This document shows, piece after piece, positions 16,562 to 24,998 of a stretch of 64,000 nucleotides of DNA (positions are counted from its first letter, which is position 1; each line of letters begins with the position of its first letter). The translations under genes and the position numbers were made by a program. This stretch comes from Candidatus Avispirillum faecium (GTDB lineage Bacteria > Bacillota > Clostridia > Oscillospirales > CAG-272), in assembly GCA_904396155.1 (NCBI GenBank), contig CAJFOI010000012.1, forward strand, positions 1 through 64,000. Reading direction: 5' to 3'. The notes beneath the pieces were generated by a model. It saw nothing but the letters and a program-made list of their open reading frames with translations, was not told the origin of the DNA and ran no database searches.

Positions 16562-17320
16562 TCAATCGTGTACCTTGTAATTTGCAAGCAGCATTTCACC
16601 TACGCCTTCGGCGTTGGGATCATGCGTACCTTTTCCGGTATCCAGTGCGCGCAGTTTATCCATTTCTTCCTCTGCAAGGGCAAAGTCAAAAATTGCAAGG
16701 TTGCTCCGGATTCTTTCGGGGTTTGTGGACTTGGGCAGGACGATCATGCCCTCCTGTACCTCAAAGCGCAGAATGATCTGACCTGCAGACTTATTGTACT
16801 TTTCCGCCAGCTCTGTGATCAGCGGATCAGACAAAAGTTTTTTGTTCCCCTGTCCCAGCGGCCCCCAGGCCTCCAGTTTTACATCGCTTTCATCCAAAAT
16901 TTTCCGCAGTCTTCTCTGTTGAAAATAAGGATTGCACTCCACCTGATTGACAGCGGGCACTGTTTCAAAAGAAGGAACAAAACGATTCCAGATTTCCGGT
17001 GTCATATTGCTTACGCCGATGGAATGGATCATTCCCTCCGATTTTGCATCCTCCAGCGCCTTCCTGGCAGCCGCGTAACCGTGATCCTGAAGCCAGAGCT
17101 TGCTTGTGATAAAAATCTCCTCTCTGGCGATGCCGCTGTCCTTTACGGCTTTGCCAACTTCCGCTTCGTTGAAGTAAGCGGCAGCCGTGTCGATGTGTCT
17201 GTACCCAACTTCCAGCGCGCTGCGTACAGCCTTATAGGTGGAACCGTCGGCAGGGATCATAAACACACCAAATCCCACTGCGGGAATTTCGTTTCCGTCA
17301 CGAAGCAAAAACTTTTCCAT
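16562..17320 (-). CDS. Aldo/keto reductase with internal deletion (catalytic His lost)
   Basis: A 252-residue paralogue of the downstream reductase. Asp44, Tyr49 and Lys74 are conserved, but the text jumps from YAAARKA to LEDAKSEGMIHSIGVSN. Compared with the neighbour, about 31 residues are absent, including the strand that ends LLHQP with the catalytic His. The reading frame is intact before and after, so this is an in-frame deletion near 17045-17065, not a frameshift. One barrel strand and helix would be lost. It may be a decayed enzyme or a protein with altered function. The ATG at 17320 lies 5 bases after the tetR stop. Confidence 0.85.
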   Translation of the reverse strand: MEKFLLRDGNEIPAVGFGVFMIPADGSTYKAVRSALEVGYRHIDTAAAYFNEAEVGKAVKDSGIAREEIFITSKLWLQDHGYAAARKALEDAKSEGMIHSIGVSNMTPEIWNRFVPSFETVPAVNQVECNPYFQQRRLRKILDESDVKLEAWGPLGQGNKKLLSDPLITELAEKYNKSAGQIILRFEVQEGMIVLPKSTNPERIRSNLAIFDFALAEEEMDKLRALDTGKGTHDPNAEGVGEMLLANYKVHD

Positions 17321-17325
17321 AAATA

Positions 17326-17937
17326 TCACATCCCTTTCAAAATCATATATGGTTTTATAAGCTTGGAAAGATATGTTTCACAGAATTCCTGCGTGCGCTC
17401 CCGCAAACTGTAAGCGCCGTCGCTGATACACCAGCACAGGAGCTCGCCGTACAGCAAATCTACAATTGTGTGTGACAGTATTTTGACAGGAACATCAGAC
17501 CGCAGTTCCTTATTCTCTACGCCAAGAGAAACAAGACGTTCCACTGCTTCCAAGTCCATCTGCAATTTGCTTTTTTCATCAGAACCCTTCGCAAATTCCG
17601 GCTGGACAACATTTCGGATCCAATCCTGTGCCAGCTTGACACTGTTTTTCTCAATATACTCCGAAAAACATACCATGTAATTTGCAAGCTTCTCTAAAAA
17701 GCTGCCTTCAAATACCTTTGCGTTCTCAAGGATTTCCGAAAATACTTCACTGCTCAGTTCAAAAACAATATCCTCTTTTCGTTTGAAATAGGTATAGAAC
17801 GTCCCCTTGGAAACGCCGCAGGCCTCTGTGATTTCGTCAATCGAAGTATTGGCAAGCCCCCTTTCGCAAATAATCTTCTTCCCGGCCGCTATCAGTTTTT
17901 TTCTTGTCTCCATTGCTGCAAGCTGCCTGTTTGTCAC
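17326..17937 (-). CDS. TetR-family transcriptional regulator
   Basis: A 203-residue repressor. The N-terminal helix-turn-helix covers about residues 28-52 (TSIDEITEACGVSKGTFYTYF); the rest is the helical ligand-binding domain, typical of the family. The start is GTG at 17937, with GGAGG 10 bases upstream. It is the first gene of an operon with the two aldo/keto reductases. It probably represses its own promoter through the palindrome at 17984-18000, released by an unknown, perhaps aldehyde-type, ligand. Confidence 0.92.
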   Translation of the reverse strand: MTNRQLAAMETRKKLIAAGKKIICERGLANTSIDEITEACGVSKGTFYTYFKRKEDIVFELSSEVFSEILENAKVFEGSFLEKLANYMVCFSEYIEKNSVKLAQDWIRNVVQPEFAKGSDEKSKLQMDLEAVERLVSLGVENKELRSDVPVKILSHTIVDLLYGELLCWCISDGAYSLRERTQEFCETYLSKLIKPYMILKGM

Positions 17938-17969
17938 CCCTTCAACACCTCCTCCCTGTTTGCAAATTC

Positions 17970-17999
17970 ATTATATCGCAGTCATTGACTTAAAGTCAA
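17970..17999 (-). promoter_or_regulatory. Promoter of the tetR-reductase operon
   Basis: -35 TTGACT (17994-17999), 18-bp spacer, -10 TATAAT (17970-17975) on the minus strand, 33 bases before the GTG start. Confidence 0.75.
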
Positions 18000-18000
18000 T
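17984..18000. promoter_or_regulatory. Probable TetR operator
   Basis: A perfect palindrome with 8-bp arms and one central base (ATTGACTT A AAGTCAAT on the plus strand). It covers the -35 box of the tetR promoter, which is the usual place for an autorepressor to bind. Confidence 0.7.
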
Positions 18001-18021
18001 ATATTTTGCAAATTTCTCCCC

Positions 18022-18058
18022 AAAAAAATAAAGCACAGGTATAACCCCATGCTTTATT
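18022..18058 (-). terminator. Terminator after the GerA-type gene
   Basis: Minus-strand stem AATAAAGCA/TGCTTTATT with a 14-base loop, followed by a run of T (18022-18028 on the other strand), 6 bases after the stop at 18064. Confidence 0.7.
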
Positions 18059-18063
18059 TGTAT

Positions 18064-19491
18064 TCAGTCTCTTTTTCTCAGGCGGAATACCAGCCGCGCC
18101 AACGCTCTTCCGTCAAAGGGAATGAAGGGATAGAGGTAGCTGCGCTTTCCGTTGACAGTCTTGTTTGTGGCGATGAGCAGAATTACAAGAAGTACGCCGG
18201 CTACAAATCCCCAGGTGCCGAGCAGTGCTGTAAGGAGAAGAAGAAGCATCCGCATAAACTTAAACGCATATCCCAGCTCATAGGAGGACTGGGTAAAGTT
18301 TGCAATAGATACGAAAGCCATATACAAAATCACGTCTGAACACAGCCAGCCTACTTCTACGGCAAATTCGCCGAGCATAAGCCCCCCCACTACGGATAGG
18401 GAGTTTGACAGAACACTTGGCGTATTCATGGACGCCAGTTTTAGTCCGTCAATCATAAATTCTGTCAGATACAGCTGCAAAATAATGGGCAAGTCCCCCG
18501 AATCCGCCGGCACGATAAACTGCATCCATTCCGGAAGAATTGCAGCGTGCATCAAAAGGAGATACCACAAGGGTGTAACGAACATGGTAGACCAAAAAAC
18601 AAGTTGCCGGACGATGCGCAGGTAGGTCCCGGTGAGCGGCGGGAAATAATAGTCGTCCGTTTCCTGTAAAAAATCAAAAATGCAGGTGGGAAAGATCATC
18701 GCTTCCGGACTGTTGTCACAAAGCAGGATGACATCTCCCTCTAATACAGACGCGGCTGCAGCATCCGGACGTTCCGTAGTGCGGATTTTGGGGAACGGGT
18801 TATACCATCGCTTTCGTATCAGTGTTTCTGCGATGCTCTCATGTCCTAAAGTCAAAGAGTCGGCATCCATATTTTCCAGTTTGTCTTTTAACAGCTGCAC
18901 GTAATCGGTATCTGCTTTGTCCTTCATATAGCACAAAGCCACATCCGTCCTGGAAGATCGTCCGCAGTTGACGTACTGTACTGTCATGCGGGGATCTCGA
19001 ATTCTGCGGCGCAGCATGGCAGTATTAAAAATGAGCGTTTCCACAAACCCATCTCTGGAGCCCCGCATCACCCGGTCGTTTTCCGGCTCTGTCGCCTGGC
19101 GCGCCGGATATGTCCTGGCATCGATGATGATGCACTCCGCGCCGAAGCCTTCACAAAACAGTGCTGTGCAGCCGGAAAGTACCATCGTAATAATGGAATC
19201 CACACTGTCAGTCACATCTACCTCAGCACTTGGAACACTTCCTTCGGCAAAACGCCGCGCGGCACCTGCACTGCCATCTCCAAAATCTTTCAGCGTGACA
19301 AAGTACAGCATGAGCCGCTGGATTTCTTCCCCTTTTACAAAGCCGTCAATATAATACATCACCAGCCGTGTACCGTTGATGTGCATTGTCCGTCGGATCA
19401 AATCGAAGCTGTCCCCGTAATGAAGAAGCCTGTCCATCAATGCGATATTTTTGTCTAAATTGGAACTTAATTTCTCAGTAAAGACTTCCAC
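18064..19491 (-). CDS. GerA/SpoVAF-family spore germination protein
   Basis: A 475-residue protein of the GerA family. The first 270 or so residues form the soluble N-terminal domain (including YVNCGRSSRTDVALCYMKD and EGDVILLCDNSPEAMIFP). The C-terminal part has about four to five transmembrane helices. Length and sequence fit SpoVAF or a GerA A-subunit, found in the inner spore membrane and acting in germination and calcium-dipicolinate release. No GerB/GerC subunit or spoVA gene adjoins it. The GTG at 19491 is chosen because GGGAGG lies 6 bases upstream; an in-frame TTG at 19521 would translate through that site. Confidence 0.88.
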   Translation of the reverse strand: MEVFTEKLSSNLDKNIALMDRLLHYGDSFDLIRRTMHINGTRLVMYYIDGFVKGEEIQRLMLYFVTLKDFGDGSAGAARRFAEGSVPSAEVDVTDSVDSIITMVLSGCTALFCEGFGAECIIIDARTYPARQATEPENDRVMRGSRDGFVETLIFNTAMLRRRIRDPRMTVQYVNCGRSSRTDVALCYMKDKADTDYVQLLKDKLENMDADSLTLGHESIAETLIRKRWYNPFPKIRTTERPDAAAASVLEGDVILLCDNSPEAMIFPTCIFDFLQETDDYYFPPLTGTYLRIVRQLVFWSTMFVTPLWYLLLMHAAILPEWMQFIVPADSGDLPIILQLYLTEFMIDGLKLASMNTPSVLSNSLSVVGGLMLGEFAVEVGWLCSDVILYMAFVSIANFTQSSYELGYAFKFMRMLLLLLTALLGTWGFVAGVLLVILLIATNKTVNGKRSYLYPFIPFDGRALARLVFRLRKRD

Positions 19492-19562
19492 AGCTTTCCT
19501 CCCAAACAGAAATTCTGTCAAAATAGTATCTGTGAAAGTCTTTCATTTTATACATAGCACTG

Positions 19563-19592
19563 AAAAACAGCCGCCCGGTTTCCGGACGGCTG
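19563..19592 (-). terminator. Terminator after the APH-like gene
   Basis: Minus-strand stem CAGCCGTCCGG/CCGGGCGGCTG with an AAA loop, followed by five T, starting 7 bases after the stop at 19600. Confidence 0.85.
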
Positions 19593-19599
19593 CAGGGTT

Positions 19600-20349
19600 T
19601 TATTCGTAATCCACCACATCTACCCAGGAAAGAAGGAAATCCCGTTCTTCTTTCTTTCCCTTGACAGACTGCGATGCTGCTACAATAGGGAGCCATTTTT
19701 GAATGTACTGCTTCGCGGTGTCGCTCTTCTTGCAGAAAAGATCCATATATTTGTCCGCAAGCACTTGATCACCCGCAAGGCGGAACAAAAGATATGTTCT
19801 TGCCACATCCGCGGAAGCATTGCCCTGGGTGGCATGAGACCAGTCCAGGATATACGCTTCCCCGTTGTCCTTGATGATAATATTGGAAGGGTTGAAATCT
19901 CCGTGACATACCTTGTTGTGTTTGGGCATCCCCTCCAGCCGTGTGTGCAGATCATAGCGCGTCGTCGCATCCAGTTGCGCCTGACTGATCTTCCGATTCA
20001 TTTTGTCCTTGAGCTTATTCAACAGAGGCGCCTTTTTGCTGTGTACTTCAATTTGCAGATCTACAAACAGATTGAGATATTCATCCATGCGGTCCGGATT
20101 TTCCTCCATCAGCTGGGCCAGCGTTTTTCCTTCGATATATTCTGAAACGATCGCCCATTTTCCATCAATCATGGTGACTTCCAGAATTTTGGGAATACGG
20201 AGCCCGGTTTCCTCGATACGGGCTTGATTCAACGCTTCGTTGAGAATATCTGCCTTGGAAAATCCCTCTTCAAAAACTTTAACTGTCCGGTCTCCGTCGC
20301 GATAGATCTTCTTCCCGGGCCGAACTGCAATAACATTGTCCAATTTCAT
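19600..20349 (-). CDS. APH/choline-kinase-like phosphotransferase
   Basis: About 249 residues with a protein-kinase-like fold. The catalytic loop is CHGDFNPSNIII (Brenner HGD-x4-N) and the metal-binding motif is ILDWSHAT. The N-terminal ATP-binding lobe includes IVSEYIEGKTLAQL. The family covers aminoglycoside, choline, homoserine and spore-coat (CotS) kinases; nothing indicates an antibiotic substrate. The start is uncertain: ATG 20349 is preferred; ATG 20361 has GAAAGG almost touching it. A strong terminator follows, so it is probably monocistronic. Confidence 0.8.
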   Translation of the reverse strand: MKLDNVIAVRPGKKIYRDGDRTVKVFEEGFSKADILNEALNQARIEETGLRIPKILEVTMIDGKWAIVSEYIEGKTLAQLMEENPDRMDEYLNLFVDLQIEVHSKKAPLLNKLKDKMNRKISQAQLDATTRYDLHTRLEGMPKHNKVCHGDFNPSNIIIKDNGEAYILDWSHATQGNASADVARTYLLFRLAGDQVLADKYMDLFCKKSDTAKQYIQKWLPIVAASQSVKGKKEERDFLLSWVDVVDYE

Positions 20350-20420
20350 ATGAACGACCATACCTTTCTTTCATTTATCCAACAGATTGGAGCGCATTGA
20401 TACGTACAGGGCATTTTAAA

Positions 20421-23036
20421 TCAGACATCCTTGTGTGTGCCGTAATATGCATTGAGATACATCTGTTTGATCTCAGACATGAGGGGATATCTGGGATTGG
20501 CGCCGGTGCACTGGTCGTCGAAAGCCTGCTCCGTCATAGCGTCCAGACGTGCCAGGAAATCCTCCTCATCCGGCACGTAATCCCGGATGGTCTTCTTGAT
20601 TCCTACCCGTTCCTTGAGCGCATCGATGGCGGCAATCAATCCTTCCAGCTTTTCTTCGTTGGTCTTCCCCTTAATTCCCAGTGCATCCGCGATCTGTGCG
20701 TACCGCTCCAGGGTGTGCGGGTGGTCGTACTGAGGGAAGGTACCCATTTTTGTAGGCGTCTCCGATGCGTTGAACCGGAGTACTTCGTCAATCATCAGCG
20801 CGTTTGCCACACCATGAGGCAAATGATGGAATGCGCCCAGCTTGTGGGCCATGGAATGGCATACGCCAAGGAAAGCATTTGCAAACGCCATACCTGCCAT
20901 TGTGGCCGCATTCGCCATTTTCTCTCTGGCCACTGCGTCTGTCTGCCCATTGTCATAGGCTCTGGGAAGATATTCAAAAATCACCTTCAATGCCTGAATG
21001 GCAAGGCCGTCCGTGTAGTCTGTGGCCAGCATCGCCGCATACGCCTCCAGAGCATGGGTCACTGCATCAATTCCGGATGCAGCGGTAAGGCCCTTGGGCG
21101 CTGTCATATGCAGGTCTGCATCCACAATCGCCATATCGGGCATGAGCTCATAATCGGCAAGAGGATATTTCACGCCAGTCTTCTCATCGGTAATGACGGC
21201 AAAAGGCGTCACCTCGGAGCCCGTACCTGCAGAAGTAGGGATGGCGATAAAGTACGCCTTTTCTCCCATCTTTGGGAAGGTGTAGACACGCTTGCGGATA
21301 TCGATGAACCGCATGGCCATGTCCATAAAGTCCGCTTCGGGATGCTCATACAGCACCCACATGATCTTTCCTGCGTCCATGGCGGAACCGCCACCCAGGG
21401 CGATGATCGTATCTGGCTGGAATGCAGCCATCTGCGCTGCACCCCGCTTTGCACAGTCCAGCGTCGGATCCGGTTCTACGTCGAAGAAGGTAGTGTGCTG
21501 GATACCCATTTCATCCAACTTGTCCGTAATGGCCTTTGTATATCCGTTCTTATACAGGAAGTTGTCCGTTACAATAAAGGCCTTTTTCTTGCCCATGACA
21601 TTTTTCAGCTCATCCAGAGCCACCGGCAGACAGCCCTTCTTCAAATATACCTTTTCAGGCGCCCGGAACCACAGCATGTTTTCCCTTCTTTCTGCAACAG
21701 TCTTGATATTCAAAAGGTGCTTGACCCCTACATTTTCCGATACGGAGTTACCGCCCCAGGAGCCGCAGCCCAAAGTGAGAGACGGGGAAAGCTTGAAATT
21801 GTACAAGTCTCCGATGCCTCCGTGGGAAGAAGGCGTGTTCACCAAAATACGGCATGTCTTCATCAGGGAAGCGAATTTGTCCAGCTTTTCCTGTTCTGTG
21901 GCAACATTCAAATAGATGGAGGAAGTGTGGCCGTAGCCGCCGTCCGCGATCAGCTGCTGCGCCTTCGCAAAAGCGTCGTCAATGTTCTTTGCTTTGTACA
22001 TTGCCAGCACGGGAGACAGCTTTTCGTGGGCAAATTCCTCGGAAATGTCTACGCTCTCTACTTCTCCGATCAGAATCTTCGTGCTTTCCGGTACCTTCAC
22101 CCCTGCAAGCTCCGCAATGGTATGGGCTTTCTGCCCCACGATCTTTGCATTCAGTGCGCCGTTGATGATGATGGTCTTGCGGACTTTTTCCGTCTCTTCA
22201 GGTGTGAGGAAATAACAGCCTCTATCTGCAAATTCCTTCTTTACCGCTTTATATACCTTATCCAGCACGATCACAGACTGCTCAGAAGCACAGATCATAC
22301 CGTTGTCAAAAGTTTTGGAATGGATGATGGAGTTGACGGCCAGGAGAATATCCGCCGTATCATCGATGATCGCCGGTGTATTGCCCGCGCCCACACCTAC
22401 TGCCGGCTTTCCGCTGGAGTAGGCCGCTTTGACCATTCCGGGGCCGCCTGTGGCAAGAATGATATCTGCTTCCTTCATGATCAGGTTGGTCATATCCAGA
22501 CTGGGTACGTCGATCCAACTAATGATGTCCTCAGGCGCTCCCGCAGCCACTGCCGCTTCCAATACCACCTGCGCTGCGGCAGCAGTGCATTTCTTCGCCC
22601 GGGGGTGCGGGCTGATGATGATCCCGTTGCGGGTCTTCAGCGCCAGCAAGCACTTGAAGATCGCCGTAGAAGTGGGGTTCGTGGTAGGGATAACCGCCGC
22701 AATCACACCTACAGGCTCTGCGATCTTTTGGATCCCATATGCTTTGTCTTCCTCGATCACACCGCATGTCTTTGTATTTTTGTATGCGTTGTAAATGTAT
22801 TCCGATGCGTAGTGGTTTTTGATTACCTTGTCTTCCACTACGCCCATGCTGGTTTCCTCTACCGCCATCTTAGCCAGAGGAATCCGTTCTTTATTTGCCG
22901 CTGACGCCGCTGCCAGAAAAATCTTGTCTACCTGCTCCTGGGTATACGTCGCAAACTTTGCCTGTGCCGCACGCACCCGCGCCAGCGTCGCTTCCAAACT
23001 CTCCACATTGTCTACAATTGGTCTTTCCTGCTTCAT
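20421..23036 (-). CDS. adhE: Bifunctional acetaldehyde-CoA/alcohol dehydrogenase
   Basis: An 871-residue fusion. The N-terminal aldehyde dehydrogenase half (catalytic Cys in FDNGMICASEQS, about residue 244) reduces acetyl-CoA to acetaldehyde. The C-terminal Fe-dependent alcohol dehydrogenase half (GGGSAMDAGKIMW, metal His in MAHKLGAFHHLPHG) reduces that to ethanol. It regenerates NAD+ in fermentation and commonly forms spirosomes. It lies 24 bases after rex, the NADH-sensing repressor that typically controls adhE, so the two probably form an operon. Confidence 0.97.
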   Translation of the reverse strand: MKQERPIVDNVESLEATLARVRAAQAKFATYTQEQVDKIFLAAASAANKERIPLAKMAVEETSMGVVEDKVIKNHYASEYIYNAYKNTKTCGVIEEDKAYGIQKIAEPVGVIAAVIPTTNPTSTAIFKCLLALKTRNGIIISPHPRAKKCTAAAAQVVLEAAVAAGAPEDIISWIDVPSLDMTNLIMKEADIILATGGPGMVKAAYSSGKPAVGVGAGNTPAIIDDTADILLAVNSIIHSKTFDNGMICASEQSVIVLDKVYKAVKKEFADRGCYFLTPEETEKVRKTIIINGALNAKIVGQKAHTIAELAGVKVPESTKILIGEVESVDISEEFAHEKLSPVLAMYKAKNIDDAFAKAQQLIADGGYGHTSSIYLNVATEQEKLDKFASLMKTCRILVNTPSSHGGIGDLYNFKLSPSLTLGCGSWGGNSVSENVGVKHLLNIKTVAERRENMLWFRAPEKVYLKKGCLPVALDELKNVMGKKKAFIVTDNFLYKNGYTKAITDKLDEMGIQHTTFFDVEPDPTLDCAKRGAAQMAAFQPDTIIALGGGSAMDAGKIMWVLYEHPEADFMDMAMRFIDIRKRVYTFPKMGEKAYFIAIPTSAGTGSEVTPFAVITDEKTGVKYPLADYELMPDMAIVDADLHMTAPKGLTAASGIDAVTHALEAYAAMLATDYTDGLAIQALKVIFEYLPRAYDNGQTDAVAREKMANAATMAGMAFANAFLGVCHSMAHKLGAFHHLPHGVANALMIDEVLRFNASETPTKMGTFPQYDHPHTLERYAQIADALGIKGKTNEEKLEGLIAAIDALKERVGIKKTIRDYVPDEEDFLARLDAMTEQAFDDQCTGANPRYPLMSEIKQMYLNAYYGTHKDV

Positions 23037-23060
23037 AATCTGCTCCTTTTCACGCCCATG

Positions 23061-23684
23061 TTAAATTTCTGCTGCGCTTTTGCATAGCTGCGCAAGAGAT
23101 GTGGCAATGTTTTCGTTTCTAACGGTCACACCCGGCGGGGACAGCAAATGGGTCGGCGCAAAATTCATAATCGCACGGATCCCACAGGCAGCCATTTTGC
23201 TGCAAATGTCCTGCGCCGCGCTTGCAGGCACCGCAATAATGCCTACATGCACATTGTTTTCCCTGCAAAAGACGGGCAAATTTTCCACGTCTAATATTGG
23301 CTTTCCGCTCTCTGTTTTACCCCAAAGAGCGGGATCGTTGTCAAAGGCTGCTGCAAGAGAGATCCCATATGCACGAAATCCTTCATAGTCCAGCAGCGCC
23401 CGGCCTAACTTTCCCGCGCCTGCAATGATCGCCGTATCTGTTCGGTCATATCCGAGAAAGGCTTCGATGATCTCTGCAAGCTCACTGACGGAGTAACCCA
23501 CTTTGGGACGGCCAATATCACAAATTGCGGACAGGTCCTTGCGGACGGAAACCTCGCCCATTGCAAGAGCTTTTGCAATCCCGGTCGCTGAAATGTACCG
23601 CGTACCTGGCGGCAATGTTTTTAAGTAGGCCAGATATGTAGGCAGTCTATCCAGGACAGCCGGAGAAATGGTTTTCTTCCCCAC
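23061..23684 (-). CDS. rex: Redox-sensing transcriptional repressor Rex
   Basis: A 207-residue repressor that senses the NADH/NAD+ ratio. The N-terminal winged helix (residues 1-75, including SATGIAKALAMGEVSVRKDLS) is followed by a Rossmann domain with the dinucleotide motif AGAGKLGRAL. The ATG follows GGAGG. Its cotranscription with adhE suggests autogenous control of ethanol fermentation: derepression when NADH is high. A convincing Rex operator could not be found in the upstream region. Confidence 0.95.
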   Translation of the reverse strand: MGKKTISPAVLDRLPTYLAYLKTLPPGTRYISATGIAKALAMGEVSVRKDLSAICDIGRPKVGYSVSELAEIIEAFLGYDRTDTAIIAGAGKLGRALLDYEGFRAYGISLAAAFDNDPALWGKTESGKPILDVENLPVFCRENNVHVGIIAVPASAAQDICSKMAACGIRAIMNFAPTHLLSPPGVTVRNENIATSLAQLCKSAAEI

Positions 23685-23736
23685 CTAAATCCTCCTTTCC
23701 GCATCTGAAAAAGCGCATGTTCGCTTTTCTGGAATC

Positions 23737-23745
23737 AGTATAGCA
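23737..23745 (-). promoter_or_regulatory. Extended -10 promoter of rex-adhE
   Basis: TGCTATACT on the minus strand (-10 TATACT at 23737-23742, TG at 23744-23745), about 50 bases before the rex ATG. The -35 region is poor. Confidence 0.5.
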
Positions 23746-23766
23746 TATCAGACACAGATTGAGAAG

Positions 23767-23795
23767 TATAAAAAAAGCATATTCAATATGCTTTT
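23767..23795 (-). terminator. Second terminator between the methyltransferase gene and rex
   Basis: Palindromic stem AAAAGCATAT/ATATGCTTTT with a 3-base loop, ending in TTTTTTTAT on the minus strand. It lies in tandem with 23817-23842 and insulates rex-adhE. Confidence 0.65.
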
Positions 23796-23816
23796 ATCGA
23801 TATATGTGAATCGATA

Positions 23817-23842
23817 ACAAAACACGCATAAAAATGCGTGTT
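23817..23842 (-). terminator. Terminator after the THUMP methyltransferase gene
   Basis: Stem AACACGCAT/ATGCGTGTT with a 4-base loop followed by TTGTTAT on the minus strand, 4 bases after the stop at 23847. Confidence 0.7.
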
Positions 23843-23846
23843 TGTG

Positions 23847-24998
23847 TTATGCAAATTTACCCATTTTTTGGGGATTCTTAAAAAATTGATACAAATGACA
23901 GGGGATCATGCCGTTGTACAATTTGCGGACCTTGTCCGGACGCCGTCCGTACAGCCGCGGAAACGCCTCATGAGAAGTAAGCACGTAAATCTGCCAGCAT
24001 TTCAGATTTTCTCTCCAGCTCTTTCCAATTTCCCGGTACAGCTGTTCTGCTTCTTGCAAAGACAGAAGACGTTCTCCGTAGGGAGGATTTGTAGCGATCG
24101 TTCCCCGCACCCCCTCGGAGCGGAGTGTGCGCGCATCCTGACAGCAGAAGCGGATTTTATCAAAGACGCCGGCACGTCTGGCACATTCTCCGGCGATCTC
24201 CACAGCCGCAGGATCGATATCGGAAGCTCTGGCAGAAAAGTCTGTTTTCGTCTCACACATTCTTTCTCTCGCCGCTTCTCTGGCCGCATCCCACAGCGCC
24301 CTCGGAAACTGAGGAAAGGCTTCCGCAGCAAAAGTGCGGAAAAGGCCCGGCGCAATGTTTTGCATCTGCATGACAGCTTCGATCACGATGGTGCCGGACC
24401 CGCAAAAGGGATCACAAAACAGCACATTCTCCCGAGGACGGGCCAGCTTTGCCACTGCGGCTGCCAGTGTCTCCCGCAGCGGCGCCTGTACCGTACCGGG
24501 ACGGTATCCCCGCTTGTGCAAGGGGGTGCCGGACAGATCGATCATAATGCTGGCCGTGTCCTTGAAAAGGAAAAAGTCCAGTTGGTACTTGCGTCCTGTT
24601 TCCGGCAGCCGGGATATCCCATAGATCTCTTCCAATCTGGTCGCGGCAGCCTTTTTTATGATCCGCTGACAATCCGGCACGGAAAACAGCGCGCTTTTGA
24701 TCGCATGCCCCCGCACGGGGAACGCATCGTTTTTCCCGATCCATTCTTCCAGGGAAAGCGCCCGCGTTCCCTGGAAAAGTTCTTCAAAGGTTGCAGCGTG
24801 AAACTGCCCCAGCTGCAAGTAAAGACGTTCGGCAAAACGCAAATGAATGTTGCAGACAGCCGCTGCCGCTGCATCCCCTTGAAAGGTGATTCTGCCGTCC
24901 ATAGTCTGCAGGCGGCGGTATCCAAGGGCATCGATTTCAGCGCCGAGAAGTCCCTCCAGACCAAAGAGACAAGTGGCAGTATATGTGAACATGTTCAT
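23847..24998 (-). CDS. THUMP-domain class I RNA methyltransferase (YpsC/RlmL type)
   Basis: A 383-residue S-adenosylmethionine-dependent enzyme. It has an N-terminal THUMP RNA-binding domain (about residues 40-155) and a Rossmann methyltransferase domain with CDPFCGSGTIVIEA (SAM binding) and TNPPYGERL (the NPPY catalytic motif for N2-guanine or N6-adenine). This matches the rRNA guanine-N2 methyltransferases of the RlmL N-terminal/YpsC group. The ATG at 24998 overlaps the histidine kinase stop by 4 bases (ATGA). The frame stays open far upstream but that part encodes the kinase in another frame. Confidence 0.9.
   Translation of the reverse strand: MNMFTYTATCLFGLEGLLGAEIDALGYRRLQTMDGRITFQGDAAAAAVCNIHLRFAERLYLQLGQFHAATFEELFQGTRALSLEEWIGKNDAFPVRGHAIKSALFSVPDCQRIIKKAAATRLEEIYGISRLPETGRKYQLDFFLFKDTASIMIDLSGTPLHKRGYRPGTVQAPLRETLAAAVAKLARPRENVLFCDPFCGSGTIVIEAVMQMQNIAPGLFRTFAAEAFPQFPRALWDAAREAARERMCETKTDFSARASDIDPAAVEIAGECARRAGVFDKIRFCCQDARTLRSEGVRGTIATNPPYGERLLSLQEAEQLYREIGKSWRENLKCWQIYVLTSHEAFPRLYGRRPDKVRKLYNGMIPCHLYQFFKNPQKMGKFA

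Noticed and set aside
19475-19543. Twenty-three-codon open frame ahead of the GerA-type gene
   Set aside because: Overlaps the ribosome binding site and start of that gene and has no binding site of its own; a leader peptide cannot be excluded but is unsupported.
20397-22904. Very long plus-strand open frame (835 codons)
   Set aside because: It is exactly antisense to adhE, has the composition of a codon-mirrored shadow (Arg/His/Cys-rich) and no recognisable domain or binding site.
23799-23820. Possible Rex operator (TTGTTAT CGA TTCACAT on the minus strand)
   Set aside because: The half-sites are one base closer than the usual Rex spacing, one half matches poorly, and it lies well upstream of the promoter between terminators.
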